From assembly GCA_902363335.1 (NCBI GenBank), contig CABIZV010000002.1, forward strand, positions 62,001 to 126,000: 64,000 nt of DNA, written 5' to 3'. The translations under genes and the position numbers were made by a program. Position 1 is the stretch's first letter. Each line of letters begins with the position of its first letter. Positions 36,191 through 46,678 of the stretch are shown here, one piece after another. The DNA comes from Enterobacteriaceae bacterium. GTDB taxonomy: Bacteria; Pseudomonadota; Gammaproteobacteria; Enterobacterales; Enterobacteriaceae. The notes beneath the pieces are model-generated. The model saw nothing but the letters and a program-made list of their open reading frames with translations, had not been told where the DNA came from and did not search any database.

Positions 36191-37318
36191 ATGGCTTATC
36201 AACTGAATCTTAACTGGCCAGAATTCTTAGAAAAATACTGGCAAAAACAGCCAGTAGTATTAAAAAACGCATTCCCCAACTTCGTTGATCCGATTACGCC
36301 AGACGAACTGGCGGGTCTGTCGATGGAAATGGAAGTCAGTAGCCGCCTCGTCAGCCATAACGATGGTGTCTGGTCAGCCAGCCATGGGCCATTTGAAAGT
36401 TTTGACCATCTGGGTGAGAAAAACTGGTCACTGCTGGCGCAGGCGGTCAACCACTGGCATGAACCTTCCGCTGAACTGGTGTGCCCGTTCCGCATCTTGC
36501 CGGACTGGCGACTGGACGATCTGATGGTCTCCTATTCGGTGCCGGGCGGCGGCGTGGGGCCACACATCGACCCCTACGACGTGTTTATCATCCAGGGGAT
36601 GGGGCGTCGCCGCTGGCGCGTGGGCGATGCGCTGCCGTTAAAACAGCACTGTCCGCACCCTGCGTTGCTGCACGTTGAGCCGTTTACGCCGATTATTGAA
36701 GTGGAAATGGAGCCGGAGCCGGGCGATATTCTCTATATTCCGCCTGGATTCCCACACGACGGCTTCACCTACGAAGCGACGCTTAACTACTCGGTAGGGT
36801 TCCGTGGGCCAAACGGTCGAGAGCTTATCAGCAGTTTTGCCGACTACGTGCTGGAAAACGATCTGGGTGAGAAGTATTACACCGATCCCGATCTCACCTG
36901 CCGTGAACACGCGGGGAAAGTGGAAGAATACGAACTGGAGCGGCTTCGGACGCTGATGATCGATATGATCCGCCAGCCGGATGATTTCAAGCAGTGGTTC
37001 GGTAGCTTTGCCTCAACGCCACGCCATGAACTGGATATTGCGCCAGCTGAGCCACCGTTTGTGCCAGAAGAAGTGGCCGCCGCGCTGGAAGATGGCGAAA
37101 CTCTGCGCCGTCTGAACGGCCTGCGCGTGCTGAACGTGGGTGGCAGCTTCTTCATTAACAGCGAACGTCTGGAAACCTGCTGTCCGCAGGCGGCTGACGT
37201 GTTGAGCCGTTATACCGTGCTGGATAAAACCTACTTTGGCGATGCGCTACAAAACCCGGCGTTTATTGTTGAACTGACGGGGCTGATTAATCAGGGATAC
37301 TGGTTCTTCGCGGAATAA
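36191..37318 (+). CDS. RoxA (YcfD)-like JmjC/cupin oxygenase
   Basis: This 375-residue Fe(II)/2-oxoglutarate oxygenase is clearly related to E. coli RoxA (YcfD), the enzyme that hydroxylates an arginine of ribosomal protein L16. Shared segments include LNWPEFLEKYWQKQPVVLKN, SRLVSHNDG, NWSLLAQAVNHWHEP, ILYIPPGFPHDGF and the HxD motif in GVGPHIDPYDVFIIQG. The second iron His is probably in PPGFPHDGF. Divergence is marked in the C-terminal third. In E. coli roxA lies by phoPQ, not here, so this may be a paralogue or a relocated copy. ATG 36191 aligns with the E. coli N-terminus (MEYQLTLNWPDFLE); the longer frame adds a hydrophobic stretch foreign to the family. Confidence 0.8.
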   Translation: MAYQLNLNWPEFLEKYWQKQPVVLKNAFPNFVDPITPDELAGLSMEMEVSSRLVSHNDGVWSASHGPFESFDHLGEKNWSLLAQAVNHWHEPSAELVCPFRILPDWRLDDLMVSYSVPGGGVGPHIDPYDVFIIQGMGRRRWRVGDALPLKQHCPHPALLHVEPFTPIIEVEMEPEPGDILYIPPGFPHDGFTYEATLNYSVGFRGPNGRELISSFADYVLENDLGEKYYTDPDLTCREHAGKVEEYELERLRTLMIDMIRQPDDFKQWFGSFASTPRHELDIAPAEPPFVPEEVAAALEDGETLRRLNGLRVLNVGGSFFINSERLETCCPQAADVLSRYTVLDKTYFGDALQNPAFIVELTGLINQGYWFFAE

Positions 37319-37351
37319 TGTCTTGCAGGTGTGGTTTGGGTGCGCGCTGTA

Positions 37352-37536
37352 CCCTCACCCCGGCCCTCTCCCTAACAGGGAGAGGGAGAAAAGCGGTGCT
37401 GCCTTTGGTTAAAATGCTCAACTCACCCACGCTGCCAGTAGGTTCTCTCTCCTCAAGGTAGACACAGAATCACCAACTCACCCACGATGCCGGTCGGTTC
37501 CCTCGCCCCTTTGGGGAGAGGGTTAGGGTGAGGGGG
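37352..37536. repeat. Extragenic palindromic element, copy 2
   Basis: The 185-bp element starts CCCTCACCCCGGCCCTCTCC and ends GGGGAGAGGGTTAGGGTGAG then GGGG, an inverted match to its start. It shares CCCTCGCCCCTTTGGGGAGA near its right end with the copy at 31647-31820. Its centre differs from copy 1. It lies between the RoxA-like gene and mmuP. Confidence 0.85.
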
Positions 37537-37634
37537 CCATTCTGCTACGCCCCTTTTTTGCAATCCCTCAGCAATCATTGTATAACTCCCTTCTTATTTG
37601 GATGTTTAGATGTCCATACGTTTAGAAGGTAATC

Positions 37635-39047
37635 ATGCAAAACACAGACACAACGCAACAAGGTGGGCAGCTCAAGCGCACCATGAAAACCCGCCATCTG
37701 ATTATGCTTTCTCTGGGCGGCGTGATTGGCACAGGGCTGTTTTTTAATACCGGTTATATCATCTCCACGACCGGTGCGGCGGGGACGCTGTTAGCCTATC
37801 TGATTGGCGCACTGGTGGTCTGGCTGGTGATGCAGTGCCTGGGCGAACTGTCGGTGGCGATGCCGGAAACCGGCGCGTTTCATGTTTATGCGGCGCGCTA
37901 TCTTGGCCCGGCAACGGGCTATACCGTCGCCTGGCTCTATTGGCTCACCTGGACCGTGGCGCTCGGCTCAAGCTTTACCGCCGCTGGATTTTGTATGCAG
38001 TACTGGTTCCCGCAGGTGCCGGTGTGGATCTGGTGTTTACTCTTCTGTGTGCTGATTTTCGGCCTTAACGTCATTTCGACTCGTTTCTTCGCGGAAGGGG
38101 AGTTCTGGTTCTCGTTGGTGAAGGTAATAACCATCATCGCGTTTATCATCCTTGGCGGCGCGGCGATTTTCGGCTTTATTCCGATGCAGGATGGCTCACC
38201 CGCGCCGGGTCTTACCAACATTACCGCTGAAGGCTGGTTCCCGCACGGTGGGCTGCCAATCCTGATGACCATGGTGGCGGTTAACTTTGCCTTCTCAGGC
38301 ACTGAGCTTATCGGTATCGCGGCCGGTGAGACTCAAAACCCCCATAAAGTGATTCCGGTGGCTATTCGTACCACCATCGCGCGGCTGATTATTTTCTTTA
38401 TCGGTACCGTCTTTGTGCTGGCGGCCTTGATCCCAATGCAGCAGGCGGGCGTCGAGAAAAGCCCGTTCGTGCTGGTATTCGAAAAAGTCGGTATTCCGTA
38501 TGCGCCCGATATCTTTAATTTCGTTATTCTGACCGCGATTTTATCCGCGGCGAACTCCGGGCTGTACGCTTCCGGGCGGATGCTGTGGTCACTTTCCAAC
38601 GAGCGCACGCTGCCGCGCTGTTTCTCGCAGCTCAATAAAAATGGCGTGCCGCTGGTGGCGCTGTCGGTCAGTATGCTGGGCGGTTTGCTGGCGCTATTTT
38701 CCAGCATTGTAGCGCCGGATACGGTATTCGTGGCGCTGTCGGCAATTTCCGGGTTTGCGGTGGTGGCGGTGTGGATTAGCATCTGCGCCTCGCACTTTGT
38801 CTTCCGTCGCCGTCATCTGCAACAAGGTAAAGCCTTAAGCGAACTGCACTACCGCGCGCCGTGGTATCCGCTGGTGCCCATCTCAGGCTTTGTACTGTGT
38901 CTGGTAGCCTGCGTCGGGCTGGCCTTTGACCCCTCGCAGCGCATTGCGCTATGGTGCGGGCTGCCGTTCGTGGCGCTGTGTTACGGCGCCTACTATTTAA
39001 CCCGTTCACGTCACCCCCAACAGGAGCCGCAGCATGCCGCAGAATAA
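37635..39047 (+). CDS. mmuP: S-methylmethionine permease
   Basis: This 470-residue amino-acid permease of the APC superfamily imports S-methylmethionine. It has the opening motif [20 protein letters not shown], about 12 hydrophobic segments and the family signature [20 protein letters not shown]. The C-terminus overlaps mmuM by 14 bp, the same arrangement as in E. coli, which supports the assignment. It brings in a plant-derived methyl donor and sulfur source. Confidence 0.92.
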   Translation: MQNTDTTQQGGQLKRTMKTRHLIMLSLGGVIGTGLFFNTGYIISTTGAAGTLLAYLIGALVVWLVMQCLGELSVAMPETGAFHVYAARYLGPATGYTVAWLYWLTWTVALGSSFTAAGFCMQYWFPQVPVWIWCLLFCVLIFGLNVISTRFFAEGEFWFSLVKVITIIAFIILGGAAIFGFIPMQDGSPAPGLTNITAEGWFPHGGLPILMTMVAVNFAFSGTELIGIAAGETQNPHKVIPVAIRTTIARLIIFFIGTVFVLAALIPMQQAGVEKSPFVLVFEKVGIPYAPDIFNFVILTAILSAANSGLYASGRMLWSLSNERTLPRCFSQLNKNGVPLVALSVSMLGGLLALFSSIVAPDTVFVALSAISGFAVVAVWISICASHFVFRRRHLQQGKALSELHYRAPWYPLVPISGFVLCLVACVGLAFDPSQRIALWCGLPFVALCYGAYYLTRSRHPQQEPQHAAE

Positions 39048-39966
39048 TCCTTTAACCGCGATTTTGGCTGAACATCCCTTTGTCCTTTTGGATGGGGCGA
39101 TGGCGACCGAACTGGAAGCGCGGGGCTGTGACCTGGCGGATAGCCTGTGGTCGGCAAAAGTGCTGATGGAAAACCCACAGCTGATTTACGACGTGCATCT
39201 CGACTATTTCCGCGCCGGGGCGCAGGTGGCCATTACCGCCAGCTACCAGGCAACGCCGGACGGTTTTGCCGCTCGCGGACTGGATGAAGCACAGTCGCGA
39301 TCGCTCATTGCTAAAAGCGTTGAGCTGGCCCGCCAGGCGCGCGAATCTTATCTGGCGGATAATCCGGCAGCGAAAGATTTGCTGATTGCCGGATCCGTTG
39401 GGCCTTATGGTGCGTATCTGGCCGACGGTTCGGAATATCGCGGTGATTATCAGCGCAGTCCGCAGGTGTTCCAGGAATTCCATCGCCCGCGCGTTGAAGC
39501 GCTGCTGGAGGCGGGCGTCGATCTGCTGGCCTGTGAAACGCTGCCGTCATTTGCTGAAATTCGCGCGCTGGCGCAGCTGCTGGCGGAATATCCGGTAGCC
39601 CAGGCGTGGTTCTCGTTCACCCTGCGCGATTCGCAGCACCTGAGCGACGGTACGCCATTGTGCGATGTGCTGGCGCTGCTGGCGGATTACCCGCAGATTG
39701 TGGCGGTTGGCATTAACTGTATCGCGCTGGAAAATACCACCGATGCGCTGTCATACCTGCATAGCCAGACGCCGCTGCCGCTGGTGGTCTATCCCAATTC
39801 TGGCGAGCATTATGATGCGGTGAGCAAGACCTGGCATCATCACGGCGAAGCGTGTGCGACGCTAGAGGGGTATCTGCCGCAGTGGCTGGCGGCGGGAGCG
39901 AAGCTGATTGGCGGCTGTTGCCGCACCACGCCGAAGGATATTGCGGCGCTGAAGTCTCACTGCTGA
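39034..39966 (+). CDS. mmuM: Homocysteine S-methyltransferase
   Basis: This 310-residue zinc enzyme transfers a methyl group from S-methylmethionine to homocysteine, giving two methionines. It has the Hcy-methyltransferase fold with the start motif [17 protein letters not shown] and zinc-binding Cys residues in GINCIALEN and [10 protein letters not shown]. It overlaps mmuP by 14 bp and is followed by a perfect REP inverted pair. Length equals E. coli MmuM. Confidence 0.94.
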   Translation: MPQNNPLTAILAEHPFVLLDGAMATELEARGCDLADSLWSAKVLMENPQLIYDVHLDYFRAGAQVAITASYQATPDGFAARGLDEAQSRSLIAKSVELARQARESYLADNPAAKDLLIAGSVGPYGAYLADGSEYRGDYQRSPQVFQEFHRPRVEALLEAGVDLLACETLPSFAEIRALAQLLAEYPVAQAWFSFTLRDSQHLSDGTPLCDVLALLADYPQIVAVGINCIALENTTDALSYLHSQTPLPLVVYPNSGEHYDAVSKTWHHHGEACATLEGYLPQWLAAGAKLIGGCCRTTPKDIAALKSHC

Positions 39967-39976
39967 TGTTATGTGT

Positions 39977-40055
39977 GTAGGCCGGATAAGGCGAAGCCGC
40001 CATCCGGCGCTACCGGGCACAATGCCGGATGGCGGCTTCGCCTTATCCGGCCTAC
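39977..40055. repeat. REP pair forming a perfect 32-bp inverted repeat
   Basis: The left arm (39977-40008, starting GTAGGCCGGATAAGGCGAAG) is the exact reverse complement of the right arm (40024-40055), with a 15-bp spacer. It lies just after mmuM and may protect or end its message. Confidence 0.93.
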
Positions 40056-40227
40056 AAATACGCACGGATCTTGCGCAAGCTCCGCCAGGACAAATCCCAT
40101 TCTCCAACTATCTTTTGCCACTTTTTTTCTAAAAACGAATTGGCATTAACAAGCATATTTAATTCCTTTATCAAACCCACCGCGCCGGAAATACTGCACC
40201 CATAACAAGACATGGGAGCAGGACAAT

Positions 40228-41193
40228 ATGGCAATCGCATCGCGTTTCACCCTTATCGCCGCCACGCTGGCACTTATCGCTTTTCAGGCTCAGGCCGTGG
40301 ACGTCACTATCGCTTACCAAACCTCCGCAGAACCGGCCAAGGTGGCGCAGGCGGATAACACCTTCGAAAAATTAAGCGGTGCCAAACCGGACTGGCGCAA
40401 GTTTGATAGCGGCGCGAGCATTGTGCGGGCACTGGCCTCCGGCGATGTGCAGATTGGTAATCTTGGCTCAAGCCCGCTGGCGGTAGCCGCCAGTCAAAAG
40501 GTGCCAATTGAAGTGTTCCTGCTGGCCTCACAGTTGGGGAATTCCGAAGCGCTGGTGGTGAAAAAAACCATTACCAAACCGGAAGACTTAATCGGCAAAC
40601 GTATCGCCGTACCGTTTATCTCAACCACTCACTACAGCCTGCTGGCGGCACTAAAACACTGGAACATTAAACCGGGTCAGGTGCAGATCCTTAACCTCCA
40701 GCCGCCAGCGATTATCGCCGCCTGGCAGCGCGGGGATATCGACGGTGCTTACGTCTGGGCACCGGCGGTTAACGAGCTGGAAAAAGAGGGCACCGTACTG
40801 ACCGACTCGGCGAAAGTCGGTGAGTGGGGCTCGCCAACGCTGGACGTCTGGGTAGTGCGTAAAGACTTCGCTGAAAAACACCCGGAAGTGGTGAAAGCGT
40901 TCGCTAAAAGCGCCATTGAAGCTCAGCGCGCTTATATCGATAACCCGGACAAATGGCTGGCGCAGCCGGAAAACATCAGCAAGCTGTCACGCCTGAGCGG
41001 CGTACCCGAAGCGGACGTGCCGGGGCTGGTGAAGGGCAATACCTATCTTACCGCTGAGCAGCAGGCGCAGGCGCTGAACGGCCCAGTGAATAAAGCGATT
41101 GTCGATACCGCGAAGTTCCTGAAAGAGCAGGGCAAAGTGCCGGATGTGGCGACTGACTACAGCCAGTATGTTACCGATCGTTTTGTGAAATAA
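40228..41193 (+). CDS. tauA: Taurine ABC transporter substrate-binding protein
   Basis: This 321-residue periplasmic protein binds taurine for the TauABC importer. It has a signal peptide ([19 protein letters not shown]) and an SsuA/TauA-type mature part ([51 protein letters not shown]). It heads tauABCD. In E. coli the operon is induced by sulfate starvation through CysB and Cbl. The 172 bp upstream, after the REP pair, should contain those sites, though I could not mark one with confidence. Confidence 0.94.
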   Translation: MAIASRFTLIAATLALIAFQAQAVDVTIAYQTSAEPAKVAQADNTFEKLSGAKPDWRKFDSGASIVRALASGDVQIGNLGSSPLAVAASQKVPIEVFLLASQLGNSEALVVKKTITKPEDLIGKRIAVPFISTTHYSLLAALKHWNIKPGQVQILNLQPPAIIAAWQRGDIDGAYVWAPAVNELEKEGTVLTDSAKVGEWGSPTLDVWVVRKDFAEKHPEVVKAFAKSAIEAQRAYIDNPDKWLAQPENISKLSRLSGVPEADVPGLVKGNTYLTAEQQAQALNGPVNKAIVDTAKFLKEQGKVPDVATDYSQYVTDRFVK

Positions 41194-41203
41194 GGGGGCT
41201 GTG

Positions 41204-41971
41204 ATGCTGCAAATCTCGCATCTTTTTGCCGACTACGGCGGCAAAGCGGCGCTGGCGGATATCAATCTCACGCTGGACAGCGGTGAATTGCTGGTGGTGC
41301 TTGGGCCGTCAGGCTGCGGCAAAACCACGCTGTTGAATCTGGTTGCCGGGTTTGTGCCTTATCAGCATGGCAGCATCACGCTTGACGGTAAACGCATTGA
41401 CGGGCCGGGCGCCGATCGTGGCGTCGTTTTCCAGAATGAAGGTCTGCTGCCGTGGCGCAACGTGCAGGATAACGTGGCGCTGGGGCTACAGCTTGCCGGT
41501 GTGAATAAAGTGGAGCGCCGGGATATTGCGGCGCAGATGCTCAAAAAAGTGGGGCTGGAGGGGGCCGAAAAACGTTTCGTCTGGCAGCTTTCCGGCGGTC
41601 AGCGCCAGCGAGTGGGCATTGCCCGCGCGCTGGCGGCCAATCCGCAGTTGCTGCTGCTGGATGAACCCTTTGGCGCGCTCGATGCTTTTACCCGTGAACA
41701 GATGCAGACCCTGCTCCTGAAGCTGTGGCATGAGACAGGCAAAAAGGTGCTGCTGATTACCCACGATATTGAAGAGGCGATCTTTATGGCCACCGAGCTG
41801 GTGCTGCTGTCGCCGGGGCCAGGGCGGGTGCTGGAGCGTCTGCCGCTCGACTTTGCCCGCCGCTTTGTCGCCGGAGAAGATTGCCGCAGCATTAAATCCG
41901 ACCCGCGCTTTATTGAGCAACGTGAATATGTGCTAAGCCGGGTATTTGAACAACGGGAGGCCTTCTCATGA
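41204..41971 (+). CDS. tauB: Taurine ABC transporter ATP-binding protein
   Basis: This 255-residue ATPase drives taurine import. It has Walker A (GPSGCGKTT), the signature [15 protein letters not shown], Walker B ([13 protein letters not shown]) and the switch His in [13 protein letters not shown] 41204 gives the E. coli length; GTG 41201 is one codon upstream. It overlaps tauC by 4 bp. Confidence 0.95.
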   Translation: MLQISHLFADYGGKAALADINLTLDSGELLVVLGPSGCGKTTLLNLVAGFVPYQHGSITLDGKRIDGPGADRGVVFQNEGLLPWRNVQDNVALGLQLAGVNKVERRDIAAQMLKKVGLEGAEKRFVWQLSGGQRQRVGIARALAANPQLLLLDEPFGALDAFTREQMQTLLLKLWHETGKKVLLITHDIEEAIFMATELVLLSPGPGRVLERLPLDFARRFVAGEDCRSIKSDPRFIEQREYVLSRVFEQREAFS

Positions 41972-42795
41972 GCGTGGTGATTAATGATAAACCGCGACAG
42001 CGTTCCTTTAAGCTGCGCTGGCCGTTCTCCCGCCATCTGACGTTGAGCCTGACGACGCTTGCGGTACTGCTCGCTATCTGGTGGGCGGTGACGGCGGCAC
42101 AGCTTATCAATCCGCTATTTCTGCCAGCACCAGGGCAGGTACTGCAAAAACTGCTGACCATTGCCAGCGCGCAAGGCTTTATGGATGCCACGCTGTGGCA
42201 GCATCTGGCGGCAAGCCTTGGCAGGATCGTTATTGCACTGCTGGCGGCGACGATCGTGGGGATCCCCTTCGGCATTGCTATGGGGTTAAGCCCGACGGTG
42301 CGGGGGATCCTCGACCCGTTGATCGAACTGTATCGTCCGGTGCCGCCGCTGGCCTATCTGCCGCTGATGGTTATCTGGTTTGGGATTGGCGAAACCTCGA
42401 AGATCTTACTGATTTATCTGGCGATTTTTGCCCCAGTTGCCATGTCGGCGCTGGCGGGCGTGAAAAGCGCTCAGCAAGTGCGCATCCGCGCCGCCCAGTC
42501 GTTAGGCGCGAATCGCGCGCAGGTTCTGTGGCTGGTCATTCTGCCCGGCGCGCTGCCGGAGATTTTAACCGGGCTACGCATTGGGCTTGGCGTCGGCTGG
42601 TCAACGCTGGTGGCCGCTGAGCTTATCGCCGCCACCCGTGGTTTAGGTTTTATGGTGCAATCGGCCGGGGAGTTTTTAGCCACTGACGTGGTGCTGGCAG
42701 GGATTGCGGTGATTGCGATTATCGCTTTCGGTCTGGAATTAGGGCTGCGTGCGCTTCAGCGCCGTCTGACCCCCTGGCATGGAGAAGTACAATGA
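41968..42795 (+). CDS. tauC: Taurine ABC transporter permease
   Basis: This 275-residue inner-membrane protein is the permease of the taurine importer, with about six hydrophobic segments and the EAA-loop region ([20 protein letters not shown]). The sequence matches the SsuC/TauC class. It overlaps tauB and tauD by 4 bp each (ATGA), indicating translational coupling across the operon. Confidence 0.95.
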   Translation: MSVVINDKPRQRSFKLRWPFSRHLTLSLTTLAVLLAIWWAVTAAQLINPLFLPAPGQVLQKLLTIASAQGFMDATLWQHLAASLGRIVIALLAATIVGIPFGIAMGLSPTVRGILDPLIELYRPVPPLAYLPLMVIWFGIGETSKILLIYLAIFAPVAMSALAGVKSAQQVRIRAAQSLGANRAQVLWLVILPGALPEILTGLRIGLGVGWSTLVAAELIAATRGLGFMVQSAGEFLATDVVLAGIAVIAIIAFGLELGLRALQRRLTPWHGEVQ

Positions 42796-43643
42796 GTGAA
42801 CGTCTGGCAATTAGCCCATTGGGGCCCTACATCGGCGCGCAGATTAGCGGCGCGGATCTGACCCGTCCGCTGAGCGATAACCAGTTTGAACAACTGTATC
42901 ACGCGGTATTGCGTCATCAGGTGGTGTTCCTGCGTGAGCAACTGATTACTCCAGAGCAGCAGCGCGCGCTGGCATTGCGCTTTGGCGACCTGCACATCCA
43001 CCCGGTTTATCCGCATGCGCCGGGGGTTGACGAAATTATCGTACTGGATACCCATGACGATAATCCGCCGGACAACGATAATTGGCATACCGATGTGACC
43101 TTTATTGATACGCCGCCTGCCGGAGCGATTCTGGCGGCGAAAGAGCTGCCGTCAACCGGCGGAGATACGCTGTGGACCAGCGGCATTGCGGCCTATGAAG
43201 CGCTCTCCGAGCCGTTTAAAGCGCTGTTAAACGGCCTGCGCGCCGAGCATGATTTCCGCAAATCGTTCCCGGAATATAAGTACCGTAAAAGCGAAGAAGA
43301 ACATCAGCGCTGGCTGGAAGCGGTGGCGAAGAACCCGCCGTTGCTGCATCCGGTAGTACGTACTCATCCGGTAAGCGGTAAGCAGGCGCTGTTTGTTAAT
43401 GAAGGATTCACCACCCGAATTGTGGATGTCACGGAGAAAGAGAGCGAAGCGCTGCTGAGTTTTCTGTTTACCCATGTCACTAAACCGGAATTTCAGGTGC
43501 GCTGGCGCTGGCAGCCCAACGATGTGGCGATTTGGGATAACCGGGTGACGCAGCATTATGCCAACGCCGATTATCTGCCGCAGCGGCGGATAATGCATCG
43601 GGCGACGATACTGGGGGATAAACCCTATTATCGGGCGTCGTGA
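42792..43643 (+). CDS. tauD: Taurine dioxygenase
   Basis: This 283-residue Fe(II)/2-oxoglutarate enzyme oxidises taurine, releasing sulfite and aminoacetaldehyde, so the cell gains sulfur. The iron motif is HTD in [14 protein letters not shown], with the distal His in [11 protein letters not shown] and the 2-oxoglutarate Arg in [14 protein letters not shown]. It ends the operon and is followed by a REP pair. Sequence and length agree with E. coli TauD. Confidence 0.96.
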   Translation: MSERLAISPLGPYIGAQISGADLTRPLSDNQFEQLYHAVLRHQVVFLREQLITPEQQRALALRFGDLHIHPVYPHAPGVDEIIVLDTHDDNPPDNDNWHTDVTFIDTPPAGAILAAKELPSTGGDTLWTSGIAAYEALSEPFKALLNGLRAEHDFRKSFPEYKYRKSEEEHQRWLEAVAKNPPLLHPVVRTHPVSGKQALFVNEGFTTRIVDVTEKESEALLSFLFTHVTKPEFQVRWRWQPNDVAIWDNRVTQHYANADYLPQRRIMHRATILGDKPYYRAS

Positions 43644-43663
43644 GCCCCCGGCTGGCGCCGATT

Positions 43664-43743
43664 GTAGGCCGGATAAGGCGTTTACGCCGTCATCCGGCAC
43701 GGTGCCACGTTGTGCCGGATGGCGCTGCGCTTATCCGGCCTAC
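43664..43743. repeat. REP pair between tauD and the OlsF-like gene
   Basis: GTAGGCCGGATAAGGCGTTT starts at 43664 and the opposite REP ends GGCCTAC at 43743. The last bases overlap the stop codon (43740-43742, minus strand) of the OlsF-like gene, so the REP itself supplies that stop. Confidence 0.9.
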
Positions 43744-45446
43744 AAACCTAAATGCGCCCCGATATAGCGTTGATAACGGTTTGCTTTGAGATAGGTTAAA
43801 TCCACCAACACCAGACCATCCACACAGTTGTTAAAATCCGGGTCGCTACCAAAATCGATAAACTGCACGCCGCCCGGTTCGCACACTTCGGAATACTGTT
43901 TGTAGAGCGCAGGAATGCCGCAGCCGAGGTTGCCGAGCAATGACTTCAGGCGGATTAAATCCTCGCTATAATCCTCACCGCCAAACTGCGCCAACACGTC
44001 GGGTAACGACGCCGGATAAGGGCGACGTGATTCAGCCAGCGGATGCGTTGCCGGAAACCATAAGCGATAAAAGGCGACCAGCAAATCCCGAGCCAGCGGC
44101 GGTATTCCGCCGGAAATAGAGACCGGGCCGAACAGATAGCGATAGTGCGGATAACGCGCAAGATATGCGCCGATGCCTGACCACAGATAGTCCAGCCCAC
44201 GACGTCCCCAGTAGCGTGGTTGAATAAAGCTGCGCCCCAGTTCAATACCGTGCTGGAGAATATCGTCCATGCGGGCGTCGTAATGGAACAGGCTGGCGCT
44301 GTAAATCCCCTCAAGCCCGCGTTTTTCTCGCTGCATGGCGGTGGGGATAAAGCGATAAGCGCCCACGATTTCCAGATCGTCTTGATCCCAGAGAATCAGG
44401 TGCAGGTAGTCGTCATCATAGGCATCCACGTCACGGCGTTTGCCACTGCCTTCACCCACAGCACGGAAGGCGAATTCTCGCAGACGCCCAAGTTCCCGCA
44501 GCAACGGCGCATCCTCCTTGCCATTACGCTGCCACAGATAGATAACCTTACCATCTGCCGTCTGGCCCAGACATTCTGCCTGACTCAGCTCGCGCTTAAG
44601 TAATGCACGCGGTTCAGGTCGTGCAATGGCGCTCTCGGTTTTAAACATCCCCGTAAGCCCTTTACCCAGCAACTGTAAGTGGCGATAGCATTGATCCGCC
44701 ATCTCGCGAGGCGTGGCCTGCGGAGTAAACCAGGATGACCAGGCAATTTGCTGGCCTATTGTCACCGGTAAACTACCGTTGCGACGGCGGAACATCTGCT
44801 GAACCAGCAGCATTAACGGCAGATTGGGCGACACCAGCGCGCTGGCGTAAAACAGTGCGCTATTGCGCGCCTCAATCCATGCCGGTAGCAGCGGCGCGCG
44901 GTATTTAGCGGCGAGTTTAATAAATCCGGTGTGCCATTTTTTATCGCGAATACCACGAGGTGTCAGGCGTGAGACTTCGCCTGCGGGAAAGAAGATCAGC
45001 ACGCCGCCGCTTTGCAGCTGGCTGTCCATTTTCTGAAGTGCCGATTTGGCCGTACGACCGTTGATATTATCGACGGGAATAAACAGCGACTGAAGCGGTT
45101 CGAGGTGAGTCAGCATTCGATTGGTGACCACTTTCACGTCGCGACGAACGCGGGAGACGGCGTAGAGCAAAGCCAGGCCATCGAGGGTGCCGGTCGGATG
45201 GTTGGCGAAGATAACCAGCGGGCCGTGTTCGGGGATCTGTTCCAGACAATAGACGGGAACAGCACAATGAATATTCAGATGTTCGAGTATCTGTTCGACC
45301 GTATCCAGCCCCTTTAAGTGAGGGTGACGCGCCGCGAATTGCTGGAACTCTTCCTCATGCATTAACCTCTTGAGGAGTTTCTGTTGCCAGGGGCTTGGCC
45401 TCGCCTGAGGCCACAGATCGGCGATGACATTGTCGAGACTAAACAT
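43740..45446 (-). CDS. Bifunctional acyltransferase, OlsF-like (PlsC + GNAT/OlsB-like)
   Basis: This 568-residue protein joins two acyltransferase modules. Residues about 70-270 are a lysophospholipid acyltransferase-like domain with IFANHPTGTLDGL (His and Asp) and FPAGEVSRL. Residues about 320-480 resemble the OlsB/haemolysin-type N-acyltransferase (LEIVGAYRFIPTAM; GIELGRSFIQPRYWGRRGLD). This order is that of OlsF, shown in Serratia to carry out both acylation steps of ornithine lipid synthesis. An ornithine- or other aminolipid product is therefore a reasonable inference, not proven. It is a single gene inserted between tauD and hemB, where E. coli K-12 has none. No membrane spans are obvious. 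Confidence 0.72.
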   Translation of the reverse strand: MFSLDNVIADLWPQARPSPWQQKLLKRLMHEEEFQQFAARHPHLKGLDTVEQILEHLNIHCAVPVYCLEQIPEHGPLVIFANHPTGTLDGLALLYAVSRVRRDVKVVTNRMLTHLEPLQSLFIPVDNINGRTAKSALQKMDSQLQSGGVLIFFPAGEVSRLTPRGIRDKKWHTGFIKLAAKYRAPLLPAWIEARNSALFYASALVSPNLPLMLLVQQMFRRRNGSLPVTIGQQIAWSSWFTPQATPREMADQCYRHLQLLGKGLTGMFKTESAIARPEPRALLKRELSQAECLGQTADGKVIYLWQRNGKEDAPLLRELGRLREFAFRAVGEGSGKRRDVDAYDDDYLHLILWDQDDLEIVGAYRFIPTAMQREKRGLEGIYSASLFHYDARMDDILQHGIELGRSFIQPRYWGRRGLDYLWSGIGAYLARYPHYRYLFGPVSISGGIPPLARDLLVAFYRLWFPATHPLAESRRPYPASLPDVLAQFGGEDYSEDLIRLKSLLGNLGCGIPALYKQYSEVCEPGGVQFIDFGSDPDFNNCVDGLVLVDLTYLKANRYQRYIGAHLGL

Positions 45447-45531
45447 AGCGGCTCCTCCTCTGTCCTGCTGTTACAGTAGAAGAGGGATGTGTCGATTGTA
45501 TGGCGGTTTGGTGACGTTTTGAGGGGGAGGC

Positions 45532-45690
45532 GTAGCCCGGCCAAGCGCAGCGCCGCCGGGAAACCCCGAAGTCGGTGCCATCATCCGGCAATGTGCGCGG
45601 CTATGCCTGATGGCGCTACGCTTATCAGGCCTACGTGTTGCAGGTAGTCGCAGCTGCGTAGACCGGATAATGCGAAGCCGCCATCCGGCA
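45532..45690. repeat. Cluster of three REP sequences before hemB 3' end
   Basis: A variant REP (GTAGCCCGGCCAAGCGCAGC, 45532-45560), a CCTGAT-type REP (GCCTGATGGCGCTACGCTTA, 45605-45634) and an inverted standard REP (GTAGACCGGATAATGCGAAG, 45658-45690) follow one another between hemB's 3' end and the 5' side of the OlsF-like gene. Confidence 0.88.
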
Positions 45691-45703
45691 ATCGGAGCCT
45701 TGA

Positions 45704-46678
45704 TTAACGCAGGATTTTTTTCTCGGCTAAATCGAGTGCGAAATAGCTAAAGATAAGGTCTGCGCCCGCGCGTTTAATTGCGCCCAGGCTCTCCAGTACC
45801 ACTTTCTCTTCATCAATTGCCCCGGCCTGAGCGGCAAATTTGATCATCGCGTACTCGCCGCTGACCTGATAAGCGCCGATAGGCAGCTCGGTACGTTCGC
45901 GGATATCACGCAGGATATCCAGGTAGGCACCGGCCGGTTTAACCATCAGGCAATCAGCGCCCTGAGCTTCGTCGAGCAGCGACTCGCGAATCGCTTCACG
46001 GCGGTTCATCGGGTTCATCTGATAGGTTTTACGATCGCCCTTCAGCGCGGTCCCGGCGGCTTCACGGAACGGGCCATAGAAGGAGGAGGCGAACTTGGTG
46101 GAATAGGACATGATGGCGGTATCGGTGAAACCAGCTGCATCCAGCGCCTGGCGAATTGCCTGCACCTGACCGTCCATTGCCGCGGAAGGGGCAATAAAGT
46201 CCGCGCCCGCTGCCGCGGCAACCACCGCCTGTTTGCCAAGGTTTGCCAGGGTTAAATCGTTATCAACGCCATGGTCGCACAACACGCCGCAGTGGCCGTG
46301 GGAGGTGTATTCGCAAAAACAGGTATCGGACATGACAATCATTTCCGGTACGGTTTGCTTGCAGATACGCGACATACGCGCCACCAGACCGTCTTCTTTC
46401 CAGGCATCGCTGCCGGTGCTATCGAGATGGTGGGAGATGCCAAAAGTCATCACCGAGCGGATACCCGCATTCGCAATGCGTTCAATTTCGCGTGCCAGAT
46501 GTTTCTCTGGAATACGCATCACGCCGGGCATGGCATCGATGGCTTTGTAGTCGTTAACTTCTTCTTCAACAAAGATCGGCAACACCAGGTCGTTTAAGCT
46601 CAGTGTTGTCTCTTCAAACATAGCGCGCAGCGCGGGAGATTGGCGCAGGCGACGGGGGCGATGGAGTAAGTCTGTCAT
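45704..46678 (-). CDS. hemB: Delta-aminolevulinic acid dehydratase (porphobilinogen synthase)
   Basis: This 324-residue enzyme condenses two 5-aminolevulinates into porphobilinogen, the second step of haem synthesis. The zinc-binding Cys cluster is [17 protein letters not shown], and the two active-site Lys residues lie in [12 protein letters not shown] and [10 protein letters not shown]. It is complete, and its place beside the EhaB-type autotransporter and near tau matches E. coli. Confidence 0.96.
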   Translation of the reverse strand: MTDLLHRPRRLRQSPALRAMFEETTLSLNDLVLPIFVEEEVNDYKAIDAMPGVMRIPEKHLAREIERIANAGIRSVMTFGISHHLDSTGSDAWKEDGLVARMSRICKQTVPEMIVMSDTCFCEYTSHGHCGVLCDHGVDNDLTLANLGKQAVVAAAAGADFIAPSAAMDGQVQAIRQALDAAGFTDTAIMSYSTKFASSFYGPFREAAGTALKGDRKTYQMNPMNRREAIRESLLDEAQGADCLMVKPAGAYLDILRDIRERTELPIGAYQVSGEYAMIKFAAQAGAIDEEKVVLESLGAIKRAGADLIFSYFALDLAEKKILR

